Origin: Anodontia alba
Taxonomy: Eukaryota > Mollusca > Bivalvia > Lucinida > Lucinidae
Assembly (NCBI GenBank): GCA_964016985.1
Contig: OZ024834.1
Location: 80,739,211 to 80,803,210 of the forward strand
DNA length: 64,000 nt
Direction of reading: 5' to 3'
Made by a program: the position numbers and the translations under genes. The notes beneath the pieces are model-generated. The model saw nothing but the letters and a program-made list of their open reading frames with translations, was not told where the DNA came from and did not search any database. Of this stretch, positions 53,599 through 63,839 are shown one piece after another. The first letter of the stretch is position 1. Every line of letters begins with the position of its first letter.

Positions 53599-53704
53599 AT
53601 CTCAGATGGTTTTGATGCCACAACATGCTTTTGTAAAAATAAACAATTACAGTAAAATTTGTCAAGGAAAAAAAACACTGCATGTCAAGTTATAGGTCAG
53701 AAAC

Positions 53705-56073
53705 AAGAGGCCCATGGGCCACAATGCTCACCTGTAAGGTAATCAGGTCATTTATTCATCAGCAATGGTTTAAACAGTTTTTGAGATACCTTGCTTACAA
53801 GGTCAAAATGCTGAAATTTTCAAAGGGCCAAAATTCAGATTTTTTCAAAAGTTAATTGGGTCATCTACTTATCATCCTCTATCAGCACATTAAGTTTCAA
53901 TACAGCAGCTCAAATAGTTTTTTGAGATATCTTGCTTACAAGATTTCATTGCAATTTTTTTTTTTTTGCAAAGAGGCATAACTGAAAAAGATAGCTTGTG
54001 GAAGTGATGATGTCATGGCTTGAGATATGTCGATTAAAGGCAACCATTTTGTTTGGCTCTTATTGCAAAGCTTTAAAGTAGGAAATATGTGAAATACCAG
54101 CAGGGAAAGAAGACCATTTGAAGCACCAGCAGGGAAAGAAGACTGTGTGATGCACCAGCAAGGAAAGAAGAAGACCCTGTGAAGCATAAGAGGAACATAT
54201 CTGTGAAATTATTTTGAAATCTGGCCACTGGCTGTGGAGGAGATGTCGTTTGTAGGTTTTTCTATTTTTAGCTCTGGCAATCCTTTTGTTCAGCAGAGCA
54301 GAACAATTTTAGCAATTTTGGTAAAAGCAAAAAAGAGGAACATTTCTGTGAAATTATTTTGAAATCAGGCCACTGACCAAGCAGATGTCGTTTAAAGGTT
54401 TTTCTATTTTTAGCTCTGGCAGCCATTTTTTTCAGCAGAGCCGAACCATTTTAGCAATTTTGGTAAAGAGGGATAAGAGGAACATTTCTGTGAAAGCATT
54501 TTGAAATCAGGCCACTGGCCAAGGAGATGTCACTTACAGGTTTTTCTTTTTTTAGCTCTGGTGGCCATTTTGTTCAACCGAGCGGAACCATTTTAGCAAT
54601 TTTGGTAAAGGGGGATAAGAGGAACACTTCTGTGAAATTACTTTGAAATCGGGCCATGGAGGGGATGTCTTTAAAAGTTTTTTTTTCTATTTTTAGCTCT
54701 GACTGCCATTTTGTTCAACCAAACAAAACTATTTTAGCATTTCTGGTAGAGGGCCATTGGAGAAACACTTCTGTGTAAATATTTTGAAATAGGGCCACTG
54801 GCCAAGGAGGAGATGTTTTTTGAAGATATTTCTATTTTTAGTTCTGGCATCTTGTTCAAAGAAGCAGAACCACAGCGGCCATCTTGGATTTCCCATCGAC
54901 TCAATTTTAGGTTGTTTCGATCCAGAAGTCATCTTGTTGCTACAGAGCAAGTTTCTGCTCAAATCAACCAAAGGTTTGGGAAGAGATGTCAAAAATTGAT
55001 TTTCAAGATGGCTATTTGGATTTTCTGTTGGCTCAGTTTTAGCTATTTTGTGTCTACTAGGTGCCCCAATGCTCCTCATCAAGTTTCAATTCATTTAAAT
55101 TATATAGATGTCCAAAATATAAATTCTCAACACTTTTTCCCATATAAATGTTTAGGGCCCATACAAATGCATGGGGAAGCAAATGTGAGCTTGCCATAAA
55201 AAGGTCAAACGTCAAAGAAGGAACATCATTTTAGCAATTTTAGTAGACCTCCTGTCCCTGATGATTTGTGCAAGGGCATATTTGGTTCTGGAGAAGAAGA
55301 TTTTAAAGGTTTTTACCATATATGGGCATTGCAGCCATCTTGGTCAGTGGACCACAACCATTTTAGCAATCTTTCATTCCCCTGCCAAGGAGGCTCCACA
55401 AGAAATTTGAGCAACATTGGGCTGGCAGCTTCAGAGCAGGTCATTTGTAATTCTCAACATTTTTCCCATACAAATGTATAGGGCCCATAGAAATGCATAG
55501 GGAAGCAAACGACCTCGTCGTAAAAAGGTCAAATATCAATGTACGACCATCATTGTAGCAACTTTGGTAGACCTCCCATCCCCGATGATTTGTACAAAGA
55601 TTCAGCCCCTAGGCATCCTTGGTTCTGGAGAAGATCTTTAAAGGTTTTTACCATATATGGGCATGGCGTCCATCTTGATCAACAGACCGCAACCATTTTA
55701 ACAATCTTTCGTTCCCGAACCTAAGGAGGCTCAATATGAAATTTTAGCAAAATTGGCTCTGCGGCTTCAGAGAAGTCGTTTGAAAATATTAACCCTTCTC
55801 GTGCTGAACATGACATGCCCTGTTTTAGCAAACAGTGTAGATCCAGATCAGTTGGCTTCTGAAGAAGCCAACTGATCTGGATCTGCATTGTTTGTCAGTA
55901 AGTATGTGAATTTATATCAAAAACCCGGATCAAATAATCTGATCAGCAGGAAATTAGAAGCGGGTGTGACATCTTAATTATTCAGCATGAGAAGGGTTAA
56001 CGGACGCATGTACGGACAGACAGACAAAAAGTGATCACAAAAGCTCATCCTGAGCATAGCTCAGGTGAGCTAA
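53705..56073 (+). mobile_element. P4, long Helitron-like tandem-core element
   Basis: Start AAGAGGCCCATGGGCCACAA, TGCTCACCTG. End AAGCTCATCCTGAGCATAGC, TCAGGTGAGCTAA. The core is four to five units of about 141 bp (GAGGAACATTTCTGTGAAAT at 54192, 54337, 54478, 54619) then two longer units with GGTTTTTACCATATATGGGC. ACAGACAGACAAAAAGTGAT precedes the end hairpin. It carries MITE-1 copy 15. Minus- and plus-strand frames within it are repeat translations. Confidence 0.75.
55789..56000 (+). mobile_element. MITE-1 copy 15 inside P4
   Basis: TTAACCCTTCTCGTGCTGAA to TTCAGCATGAGAAGGGTTAA. The two ends carry compensating changes (TTCTCGTGC / GCATGAGAA), so the stem is kept. Core palindrome intact. Confidence 0.92.
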
Positions 56074-56119
56074 AAAGAAAATAATCAGAAGTCATATTTG
56101 CTATTTATGTATCAAAATG

Positions 56120-56262
56120 TATCTCATTTTTGCTAGTTTTGCACCATAATGTAACTCCTGACTTCTCTCTGGAATTACCTCAGTGCAAAAATAACAAAAG
56201 TTATCCTAAATTATACTCCAATTTTCACTGATCTGAAGCCAAGCTATGCAGTGTCCAAATAA
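56120..56262. mobile_element. Foldback-5 sister, decayed
   Basis: TTTTGCACCATAATGTAACT, GGAATTACCTCAGTGCAAAA, then ATTTTCACTGATCTGAAGCC, AAGCTATGCAGTG. Related to 32240-32445 but the stem is mostly lost. Confidence 0.55.
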
Positions 56263-56477
56263 ACTTACAAAAAGCATAATCTGTAATTGTTATCTGAAAA
56301 CACGAGCTCTCGAGCTCAGCAAAAAATCCTAATAATTAAGCGCCCATGAATTACATTTTTTTGTCGTTTTCCGTGAAGAAAGAAATATATTCACCTGAAC
56401 ACCCAGCCTGTCCACGGTCCTCTAAGTGCTGTTTTCAACATCTTGCCAATGTGAAAAGTGTTGATTATACAATTACA

Positions 56478-56840
56478 CAACCCATAGCTCTAGATAAGCA
56501 GGGCTATAAGGCAAATTTTTTTCTTAAACATGTAACTCCAGGAAAATGTATGTTGTGGTAGGCATGAGAAGCGCCGCACTGAAGTGGTTCTGAATACCCT
56601 AGGCATATGTTTTCATGGAGAAGTAAAAAAATATTCTTATTTTTTTATTGAAAAAAGTGCCTTTTCTATAGCTATGAGATTCAGATAGAAAAAAGAAGCA
56701 ATCAAAGGATATTTTTTTGTAACTGTTCACACTGATAAAGCATATGGATTCACACCAGAACTGCCTCAGAGATGCAATTCCCGTGAGTACCCACAAAATA
56801 AATTTTGGCACAAAAATAACTAAAAATACATAGCAACAGA
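56478..56840. mobile_element. Two Foldback-5-type copies
   Basis: 56478-56660: ATAGCTCTAGATAAGCAGGG, GCATGAGAAGCGCCGCACTG, CATATGTTTTCATGGAGAAG. 56720-56840: AACTGCCTCAGAGATGCAAT, GTGAGTACCCACAAAATAAA, TTTTGGCACAAAAATAAC. Confidence 0.6.
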
Positions 56841-56864
56841 TAAGCCGGTTTTTTTTCATCCGAA

Positions 56865-57055
56865 AATGCTGATATCTTTCTTATTTCTGCACGAAAACAT
56901 ATGGTGTGGTACTCATTAGAAGCACCTCGCCGAGGCACTTCTAATGAGTACCCACAACATATGTTTTCGTGCAGAAATAAGAAAAATATTATGTGGATAC
57001 CCCTTCTTATCTGTAGCTATGAAAATAGCCTCCATTATCATATTATCTGGAGCCA
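56865..57055. mobile_element. Foldback-5, long and near-perfect
   Basis: TTTCTTATTTCTGCACGAAA, ACTCATTAGAAGCACCTCG / CGAGGCACTTCTAATGAGTA, TTTTCGTGCAGAAATAAGAA, with TGGATACCCCTTCTTATCTG beyond. The CGTGCAG variant is present in both arms, so the arms changed together or are young. Confidence 0.85.
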
Positions 57056-57223
57056 GGTAAAACTACTATTAAAATCTATATCTTTAATAATTCACATCAG
57101 ATCTCTTACAAACCAACTTAAACCTGTTACCTGTCTATGGATTTTTAACAAAGCAAGATAATACAAAATATCCAGTCAAAGCTGGTGTTATTCTTTTTTT
57201 TCTTCAGTCCATCTGAGTAAATT

Positions 57224-57440
57224 TTAACCCTTAAAGTGCCAAGCAAAATTTTTTTTTATTTTTTATTTATTTATTTATTTTTTTTTTTTTTCAAACCATG
57301 TCTTGATATTTCATGTGAATCGTCTAACAAGCAGACGATTCACATGAAATGTTAAGACTTGTTTTCTTGGAAAAATGAAAAAAAATAAATAAATAAAAAT
57401 TGTTGTCTGCTGCAGTTGTGATTGGCGTTCTAAGAGTTAA
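57224..57440. mobile_element. MITE-4, complete
   Basis: TTAACCCTTAAAGTGCCAAG to GTGATTGGCGTTCTAAGAG, TTAA. Stem TTTCATGTGAATCGTCTAAC / AGCAGACGATTCACATGAAA is nearly perfect; T-rich and A-rich tracts face each other. Confidence 0.85.
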
Positions 57441-57869
57441 CAACAGTTTCAGTAAAACACAAAAATGATGCAATACAATGATTAATTATCTTACGTTACC
57501 AATGCTAACAAGGGATGCAATTCAAGTGGCTTTATTAATTTATTGGAGGCGGTTTACCGCCACCAGATTTACTATACCGCATTTTAACTATCCGTTCAGC
57601 TGAAAAATACCTAATAACTACCTAAAACCGCCCCCAAAATAATTGCTTGCTAACGCTGATAATGCTAGATTCTGCATTTAAACATACTAGTTTTATACAC
57701 GCCAATGCTTGTAAATAGTGAATAAATGAACACAAGAATTCTGTGGAAGGCGGCATCGCACCTGCTGGGGCAAAAGTCACAAGAGCCACAATCAGAACGT
57801 GGTTATTAAATAAGTTTATTTCATTCTTAGCAGTGCTTAGTTGGAAAACTGGGTTAAAAGAAAATGTAG
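57441..57869. other. No gene; small inverted pair
   Basis: GGAGGCGGTTTACCGCC (57545-57561) and AAAACCGCCCCC (57624-57635) may bound a very small element of about 95 bp. A 134-codon minus frame runs from here into P7 and has no recognised domain. Confidence 0.4.
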
Positions 57870-59419
57870 ACAAAGTGCCCATTGGGGCACTATGTTCCCG
57901 GCCAGTGCCATTCCCTTTAATGGCTATATCTCCAGCATCGACTTTTTGTATTATACAACCCAATGATAATGGAACGTCGACGTAAAATGTGTAAAAGTCA
58001 CAGGAGCATGAAATATAGGTTGTCACCAGTCAAGGTACCTGCCAAGTCAGTACATCAAGAAGAAGCACTATGCAAGGTATGGTTGTTGTAGGCCTTATAG
58101 GTGAGGAGATATCCAGTCGACGTAAAATGTGTCAGCCACTGGAGCATGAAATATAGGTCAAGGTCACCGGGTCAAGGTACCTGCCGAGTCAGTACATCGA
58201 GGTGAAGGGCTATGCAAGGTTTGGTGGTTGAAGGCCTTATAGTTGAGGAGTTAACGAATGTCATCACAAAGTGTGTCAAGTCACTGCAGCGCGAAATATA
58301 GGTCAAGGTCACCGGGTCAAGATATCTGCCAAGTCAGTACATTGAGAAGGAGCACTATGCAAGGTTTGGTGGTTGTAGGCCTTATAGTTGAGGAGATATC
58401 AAACGTTGACGTAAAATGTGTCAAAGTCACTGGAGCACGAAATATAGTCAAGTGACAGGATCAAGGTACCTGCAAAGTCCATACATTGAGGAGAAGTACT
58501 ATGCAAGGTTTGATGATTGTAGGTTTTATAATTGAGGAGATATTGAATGTCGACATAAAATGTGTCAAAGTCACTGCAGCACAAAATATAGGTCAAGGTC
58601 ATCGGGTCAAACAACCTGCCGAGTCATTACAATGAGGAGAAGCACTATGCAAGGTTTGGTTGTTGTAGGCCTTATATTTGAGGAGACATCAAACCTCAAG
58701 GTAAAATGTGTCAAATTCACTGGAGCATAAAATATAGGTCAAGGTCAGGGGGTCAAGGTATCTGTCGAGTCAGTACATCCAGAAGAAGCATTATGCAAGG
58801 TTTGGTGGTCGTGGGCCTTATGGTTGAGGAGATATCGAACATCGACGTAAAAGTCGAGTCAGTACATGTAGGAGAAGTACTATGCAAGGTTTGGTGGTTG
58901 TAGGCCTTACAGTTGAAAAGATCTGAAACTTTGATGTAAGATGTCAAAGTCACTGGAGTGTGAAATATAGGTCAAGGCCACTGGATCAAGGTACCTGCCA
59001 AGTCAGGTGGTCAGGGAGACATTTCATGCAAGGTTGATGGTTGTTTAGTCTTGTAGTTGATTAGAATATCAGGGAGACATTTCATGCAAGGTTGATGGTT
59101 GTTTAGTCTTGTAGTTGATTAGAATACTAACTTTGACATAAATGTCGAACTTCGACATAATGGACGGATGGATGCGCGTATGTACGGATGGAAGAATTGA
59201 CGGACGAACAGACGGAAAAGCAGACACCTGTGTCGCAAAGTCAGGAGGTCAGGGAGATGTTTCATGCAAGGTTTGAGGGTTGTTTAGTCTTGTAGTTGAT
59301 AACAAAATAAACTTTAACGTAAATAACGTCAACATAAATGTTGACAGACAGACAGACGGACGGATGAACAGATGGAAAAGCGGACCCCTCTGTCACATCC
59401 TGCTACAAGCAGGTGAAAC
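57870..59419 (+). mobile_element. P7, about 146-bp tandem core
   Basis: Start ACAAAGTGCCCATTGGGGCA, as in P6. The core has about seven units keyed on GCAAGGTTTGGTGGTTGTAG (58213, 58359, 58503, 58649, 58795) and ACGTAAAATGTGTCAAAGTC. A secondary duplication, CAGGGAGACATTTCATGC, lies near 59005-59065. ACGGACGGATGAACAG and a terminal TGCTACAAGCAGGTGA hairpin close it. Confidence 0.7.
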
Positions 59420-59905
59420 AAAAAGCAAAGAAAACATCAAACGTTTGAAGAAATATGATTCTGATCATATTGTGTACATTATCGGCGGACGAATATGAAT
59501 ACTTCAGTATTCCAGTAAAGCAAACTAAATCTACAGTGTTGACTAACAAGCAGAGATGATTTTAGGAACTTGCAATAGAGGGAGAGCTCCCCCAATGAAA
59601 CACAGAGTGGGGATGGGAACGGTCAAATCCATAAAGTTTGAGGCATTAACTCACCTATTAAATATTCTGCGTGTCTTCTTTTCTTCCTACTAGTAAAAGC
59701 TGAAGGATAGGTATTGCTCGAATTGACCAATTTGACCTATATTTCTCAGTAATATTGGTGTGACGTTTTGTAGCAGATCATTTCGTACCATGGTAACAGT
59801 TAACCTATAGGTTCTGATTCAGAACATGCAAACAATAACAAAATATCCTTGAAACTGTTCATTGGGTTGGTGTAATCACCGTGAGAGGTATCAGTTTCCC
59901 ATAAG
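59420..59905. other. No recognisable feature
   Basis: AT-rich DNA with no gene or repeat I can support. The hairpin TATGATTCTGATCATA near 59454 is short. Confidence 0.5.
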
Positions 59906-60290
59906 CGGAGTGAACAGGGATATCAATCATAAATACAGATATCTCTCATTGAAATACAGATATCTCTAACTGAAATACAGATATATGCATTTTGTTTAGA
60001 AATTCAGATATTTCAGATATTTCATTCCAAATACAGATATAGGCATTTCAATTAGAGATTCCTGTATTTTAAATGCAGATATCTAGACTTCAGCTTAATT
60101 ATAGATATCTCTCATTTAAATGTATATACTTGTATTTGACATTTAGATATCACTAGATATATCTCTATTTCAATTACAGATATCTGCATTTCAATTAAAA
60201 ATGTCTGTAATTCCAAAATTACAGATATCAGTATTTACTAAAAGAGATACCTGAATTTAAAATGCAGATATCTGCATTAAATGGGTAAAA
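59906..60290. repeat. AT-rich minisatellite with CAGATATCT units
   Basis: Irregular repeats of AAATACAGATATCTCTNATT, 15-20 bp, on both strands (AGATATCT is itself palindromic), about 20 units. Confidence 0.8.
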
Positions 60291-60330
60291 CCCCAAACAG
60301 ATTGTCATTATTGAGTACTGTTTATGTATT

Positions 60331-61470
60331 GTTTAATTGAATTCACTTTGTTTTAATATTTCGGCCATCGGCCTTCATCAGAAAATTTAGTTATACTAAA
60401 TAAGACTACATTATTGAACTCGCCATTACTGTTCTCACGGAAATAAACCAACTGAACCGGACGTAACATCAAACTGAAGCACTATGGCGTCAAACGTTAT
60501 CAGCATCAGCTGAGCCCCACGAAAAGAACATTTAGTCTAAAAATGTGTGAGGAGTCAGCACGAATGCACAGACCAACCCGAACCCCGCCGACCGCAACAA
60601 CAAAGAGCCCAGCGAGACCATGCGGAGGTACAGGTCTGCCCGAAGCCCGAAAAACGATTAAGCTTAAGCACCTGTGCAGACCCACCAAAGCCCATCGACC
60701 GCAATAGCAAAGATCCAGGCGAGACTGTGCAACCGGGCAGCCCCGCCCAGACATCCACCACAACCACAAAGGGGACCGGGTGGCCCCGCGCACCTCCAAC
60801 CAAAGCCCACCAACCACAATAGCAAAGATCCGGGTGAGTTACTCCCCGCGTGGCCCCGCCCAGACATCCGCCACTGCCAGAAGAGAGGTCCGGGCGGCCA
60901 TGTAGTTTGGGCTGGGTGGGTGTGTGGGGCTGCCTGGGCCCCATTTGTGGTGGTGGCGGGTGTCTGGGCGGGGCCTACCGGGCGCGCGGTCTCGCCCGAA
61001 TCTTTGCTTTTGTAGTCAGGGGGCTTTGGAAGGGCTGGGCGGGTGTGTGGACCCGCCCGAGTTGTGGTGGTCCCGGGTGGAGTGCACGGTCTAGCCCATA
61101 GCTTTGCTTAATCATTTTGTAGGCTTCGGGTGGGCCTGCACCTCAGGGCAGTCTCGCCGGGGTCTTTGTTGTTGCCGCTGGCGGGATTCGGGTTGGTCTG
61201 TGCGTTCGTGTGGACTCGTCATGGCTTTTGCTGCTAGCTTTCACATTATTAGACTAAATGTCCTTTTCGTGGGGCACAGCTGACACTGATAACATTTGGC
61301 ACCTTAGCACTGCAGTTTGACATTAAGTCCAATTCAGTTTGTTAATTTCCATGAGAACAATATTGGAGACTTTAATAATGTAGTCTTATTTAGTGTAATT
61401 CAATTTTCTGATGAAGGCCAATGGCCGAAATATTAAAACAGAGTGAATTCAATTAAATTGTATATTTCTC
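60331..61470. mobile_element. 1.14-kb palindromic foldback with GC-rich centre
   Basis: The left arm from TGTTTAATTGAATTCACTTT is complementary to the right arm ending GTGAATTCAATTAAATTG. Matching landmarks include TATTTCGGCCATCGGCCTTC / GAAGGCCAATGGCCGAAATA, CCCCACGAAAAGAACATTTA / AAATGTCCTTTTCGTGGGGC and ACAGACCAACCCGAACCCCG / CGGGATTCGGGTTGGTCTGT. Pairing continues into the GC-rich middle, with the axis near 60.9 kb. The open frames of about 60-130 codons in both directions are products of the palindrome. Confidence 0.85.
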
Positions 61471-61905
61471 TTCCCTCTGGAGGACTTTTTACTCATTGTT
61501 TAGGCAAAAAAAAAAAAAGTTATTAGATTCTCAGAGACTTTTTCAAAAAACAGATGCATGCGGGCGGCTTTTTATTTTTACTTTTATTTTTGGGTTGGGT
61601 ATATTCTTGGACATTTGGGTTTGTTTGGCTAAACAAAATGGCAGTAGTTTTACTGGAAGTATCTAACATGCAAGCTTAACACCTCAAACAACATAAACAG
61701 ATCATAATTTACCGTTTTTTTGCAAGTAAATAAGAATGCCATATGTTTGTGGTCTAGATTGCAATTTGGTTAGAAATGATTCGCAGATAGGCGAGTAAAA
61801 TCCAGTGTCACGTATTTTCGTGGGTTGGAAAAAACTTACCACTGAAAAATAAATCATATATGCGAGACCTTTTGGACAGATGCGGCGGTATCTGACAATC
61901 TAATA

Positions 61906-61939
<34 letters not shown>

Positions 61940-62149
61940 TGGCCTTATGTATTGTTTTTTGGGGTTTTTTTCAACATAAATCCCAATCTGTTCAAGAATT
62001 CAGGCAACCGCCCCCCATCAGCACTCTTAGTGCTTTGATTTATTTACAGTGGAATCTCCCTAACTAATCACCACTCCACAACAGCCACTATCTTATGACA
62101 GCTACTTTTCTCATTTCACAAACACTTGTTTTACTATACACCCTAATAC
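61471..62149. other. No gene; AT microsatellite
   Basis: (AT)n at about 61902-61921 followed by a T-run (61923-61940), and an A-run near 61506. The rest is unrecognised. Confidence 0.5.
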
Positions 62150-62365
62150 TCATAAATATCGGGACAGACAGGCCTGGGCAAACAGTGTAGACCCATATCA
62201 GATGCCATAGAATGCGGCATCTGATATGAATCTACATTGTATGCCACTCATCCAGAATTATTTTAGACACATCAACAAGTAATAAAGAAGACTTTTTTTT
62301 TTCAAATTTTAGGACAAGTATGGTAAGGCGTTAAGGTGTCCCAATACTTAGGGTAAATCCGTTAT
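62150..62365. mobile_element. MITE-6, near full length
   Basis: ATAAATATCGGGACAGACAG, core AACAGTGTAGACCCATATCA / TGATATGAATCTACATTGTA around GATGCCATAGAATGCGGCATC, then TTAGGACAAGTATGGTAAGG, AAGGTGTCCCAATACTTAGG. The core keeps paired changes (CATATC / GATATG), so base pairing is preserved. Confidence 0.75.
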
Positions 62366-62497
62366 TTAATCTCTACAATAGCCAGTTTTGTCTCTTCCCA
62401 AGGATGGCTGTCACAGGGCAGTTCCACTTTATTTATCTATTTATTTACTTATTTATACCCACAATGTATGTTTTCATGGAGTTATGGATCATTATAG

Positions 62498-62711
62498 TTA
62501 ACCCTTGTCCTGCTGAATAAATTAGGATGCCACGGCCCCTTCCAATTTTCAGCCAATCAGATCACTTTGATCCAGATTGTCGATATAAATTCACATACTT
62601 AATGGCAAACAGTGCAGATCCAGATCAGTTGGCTTCTTTAGAAGCCAACTGATCTGGATCTACACTGTTTGCAGAGCAGGGTATACCCGGGTTCAGCACG
62701 ACAAGCATTAA
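62498..62711 (-). mobile_element. MITE-1 copy 16
   Basis: TTAACCCTTGTCCTGCTGAA to TTCAGCACGACAAGCATTAA. Core palindrome GATCAGTTGGCTTCTTTAG/AAGCCAACTGATCTGGATC. Confidence 0.93.
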
Positions 62712-62861
62712 GATTGAAAATGGAAGTTGACTGGAGAAAATTATCCCAGAATTATCCTAATCAAATATTCCTCCTTAACAAGTCCTCCTATCTACTTGAT
62801 CCACCTGTACCTTATAACCAAATATAACTGACACAAAGTTATGCCCCGCTGCTTTTATTAT

Positions 62862-63073
62862 TAACCCTTGTCCTGCTGAATAAATTAAGATGCCACACCC
62901 ACTTTCAGTTTATAGCCAATCAGATTACTTGACCCAGGTCATTGATACAAATTCACATACTAAATGGCAAACAGTGCAGATCCAGATCAGTTGGCTTCTT
63001 CAGAAGCCAACTGATCTGGATCTACACTGTTTGCAAAACATGGTATATCCGGGTTCAGCAGGACAAGGGTTAA
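62862..63073 (-). mobile_element. MITE-1 copy 17
   Basis: TTAACCCTTGTCCTGCTGAA to its exact complement. Only 150 bp from copy 16 and in the same orientation. Confidence 0.95.
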
Positions 63074-63253
63074 CTGTATCAAAACTTGTCAGTCTATTAG
63101 TTACAATCAAAAGATATAAAATTACCATTACAACATAGCAAACCTACTTAGAACATTTTTTTCCCTTTACATTTCAAATACATTTTCATATGTGTATTGA
63201 TTCTTCCAAGCAGAGAATTCAAATGACATACTACCTGTGCTCAAGGGATCATG
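63074..63253. other. No recognisable feature
   Basis: AT-rich spacer. TACTACCTGTGCTCAAGGGA (63229) weakly resembles TACTACATGAGCTCAGGGGA at 63681. Confidence 0.4.
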
Positions 63254-63629
63254 TAAGATTTAATATTTTTTTTACCTTTAATGCTTCCCTAGCTACCTCT
63301 CTTCTGGGTAAAAGTTTCAGCAGATGACATATTAAAATATTTTTCCTTATTTTTCCAAGAAAACACGCTTCGACATTTCATGCAAATTTGTCAAATTCTG
63401 TTTTCTGGGAAAAAATAAGAAAAATATCATCAATTTGTTGTCTGTTGGATTAGCCCAATGAATAGTAAAGGTTAAAACACCAATCACAAATGCAGGACAA
63501 TTCTCATAAAATGCCAAGTCTTATTTTCTCTGAAAAATATCAAAACTTTTTAATATGTCATCTGCTGAAAATTTTACCCAGAAGAGAGCTAGCTAGGGAA
63601 GTATTAAAGGTAAAAAAAATATTAAATCC
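63254..63629. mobile_element. Compound MITE-3 with extended arms
   Basis: The outermost pair GATTTAATATTTTTTTTACC / GGTAAAAAAAATATTAAATC encloses CTTCCCTAGCTACCTCTCTT, CTGGGTAAAA and its complement TTTTACCCAGAAGAGAGC. Inside lie a MITE-3 body with GAATAGTAAAGGTTAA, then a MITE-4 piece (CCAATCACAAATGCAGGAC, AAGTCTTATTTTCTCTG). Confidence 0.65.
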
Positions 63630-63668
63630 TGCAGTCAGATGCTCTAACAACTGTGCTATGGACCCCAC
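63626..63668 (-). repeat. 5' half of a tRNA-like sequence
   Basis: On the minus strand GGGTCCATAGCACAGTTGTT, AGAGCATCTGACTGCAGGAT reads like the acceptor, D arm and anticodon arm of a tRNA-Cys-like gene. The T arm is missing where the compound MITE begins. Probably a pseudo-tRNA or SINE head. Confidence 0.45.
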
Positions 63669-63724
63669 TTCAAATGGTTTACTACATGAGCTCAGGGGAT
63701 CAAGATCATTCTGTAAGATAAACC

Positions 63725-63839
63725 TTAAAACCTTTAAAGAGCCAATCACAACTGCAGCAGACAACATTTTGACATTATTTTTTATTTTTCAGAGAAAATA
63801 AGCCGTGAAACTAACCCTTAAAGTATGTGGCACAACATT
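63725..63839. mobile_element. MITE-4 fragments
   Basis: CCTTTAAAGAGCCAATCACA, ACTGCAGCAGACAACATTTT, CAGAGAAAATAAGCCGTG, then a second start TAACCCTTAAAGTATGTGGC. Confidence 0.65.

Noticed and set aside
57622..58026. 134-codon minus-strand frame
   Set aside because: Its N-terminal portion is the P7 tandem unit and the rest is unrecognised AT-rich DNA.
60506..61101. GC-rich open frames of 67-129 codons on both strands
   Set aside because: High GC lowers stop frequency, and both strands are open because the segment is a palindrome. Proline/glycine-rich translations have no recognised domain.
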